Of a DNA stretch of 64,000 nt, positions 63,646 through 64,000 are shown piece by piece. The notes beneath the pieces were generated by a model that made no database searches, was not told the DNA's origin, and was given only the letters and a program-made list of their open reading frames with translations. The stretch is from Neobacillus ginsengisoli (GTDB lineage Bacteria > Bacillota > Bacilli > Bacillales_B > DSM-18226). The stretch covers positions 62,001-126,000 of the forward strand of contig NZ_JAUSTW010000001.1 in assembly GCF_030813055.1 (NCBI RefSeq), written 5' to 3'. The translations under genes were made by a program, and so were the position numbers. The number at the start of each line of letters is the position of its first letter. The first letter of the stretch is position 1.

Positions 63646-63658
63646 GTGGTCTGACCAC
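63646..63658. promoter_or_regulatory. GntR/FadR-type palindrome before ytsJ
   Basis: GTGGTCTGACCAC is a perfect 13-bp palindrome and contains TGGTCTGACCA, the operator pattern of FadR-subfamily GntR regulators. It lies about 10 bp after the predicted transcription start, a position suited to repression by blocking. Confidence 0.55.
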
Positions 63659-63727
63659 CCTTTTAGTCAAGGCAATTATTGTTGAATTTATCATTAAATT
63701 TCTTGTAAAATTTGAGGGGTGACGATC

Positions 63728-64000
63728 TTGACTTTACGTGAAGAAGCATTACATATGCACCGAATAAACAAAGGAAAATTAGAATCAAAATCGAAAGTAC
63801 AAGTCCGAAATGCGAAGGATTTAAGCTTAGCTTATTCACCAGGTGTTGCCGAACCATGTAAAGATATTTATGAAAAGCCTGAAACAGTATACGATTACAC
63901 CATGAAAGGGAATATGGTGGCTGTAGTTTCTGATGGAACAGCGGTCCTTGGACTTGGGAATATTGGACCTGAAGCAGCGTTGCCGGTAATGGAGGGTAAA
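63728..64000 (+). CDS. ytsJ: NADP-dependent malic enzyme YtsJ (cut by right window edge)
   Basis: Oxidative decarboxylation of malate to pyruvate with NADP, an important NADPH source during growth on malate. The first 91 codons are present: LREEALHMHRINKGKLESKS, then LAYSPGVAEPCKDIYEKPET and GNMVAVVSDGTAVLGLGNIG, which is the malic enzyme N-terminus. TTG at 63728 follows GAGGGGTGA; relatives start at the same residue. Behind a promoter and a FadR-type palindrome. Confidence 0.93.
   Translation, partial: MTLREEALHMHRINKGKLESKSKVQVRNAKDLSLAYSPGVAEPCKDIYEKPETVYDYTMKGNMVAVVSDGTAVLGLGNIGPEAALPVMEGK

Overview
The window looks like a chromosomal segment of a low-GC, endospore-forming Bacillaceae (Bacillus or Neobacillus type). 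The evidence is the gene order, which follows the Bacillus subtilis ytzH–trmB … dnaE–ytsJ stretch almost gene for gene, spore genes (sspA, ytfJ, ytrH/ytrI, refZ), strong Shine-Dalgarno sites, frequent TTG/GTG starts, and a tyrosyl T-box leader. No rRNA, tRNA or CRISPR array is seen. Species cannot be fixed from this alone.

Layout. 0–9.8 kb: ytzH (cut by the left edge), trmB, ytnP, ytzB, ytoP, a DUF84 NTPase, a decayed patch with a tiny lipoprotein, ytpP, ytpQ, sftA, murC. 9.8–15.3 kb: ampS, the stress operon ytxGHJ behind a sigma-B-like promoter, aroA and ccpA. 15.3–24.4 kb: the acetate module acuABC/acsA, a class A PBP with a C-terminal FN3 domain, and T-box/tyrS. 24.4–30.4 kb: an accessory insertion between tyrS and rpsD, holding an integrase fragment, a LysR regulator, decayed sequence and a secreted YncE/phosphoesterase fusion. 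30.4–47.4 kb: conserved core again (rpsD, a GGDEF/GAF cyclase, a free Met-R-sulfoxide reductase, refZ, ezrA, nifZ–thiI, sspA, an acyl-CoA ligase, rarD, nadK2, ytfI–ytfJ, tpx, ytxK, ackA). 47.4–49.2 kb: an inserted KinB-like histidine kinase flanked by two ackA 3' ends. 49.2–64 kb: ecsC-moaB, a USP protein, a Gly/Phe/Tyr-rich repeat protein, ald, a putative IS remnant, an M24 peptidase, ytkL, ytoI, ytpI, nrnA, ytrI/ytrH, dnaE and the start of ytsJ (cut by the right edge).

How it works together. CcpA, a good cre site upstream of ackA, AcsA with its modification system AcuA/AcuC, and malic enzyme make this a carbon-overflow/acetate region. NifZ with ThiI supplies sulfur for thio-tRNA. EzrA, SftA and RefZ act on division and chromosome segregation. 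SspA, YtfJ, YtrH and YtrI act in spores. The most unusual points are the ackA scar around the kinase, the tyrS–rpsD island, a dispersed structured repeat family (four copies, one inside the acu operon), an IS605-like structured remnant between ald and the M24 peptidase, and several uncharacterised inverted repeats that look like operators.
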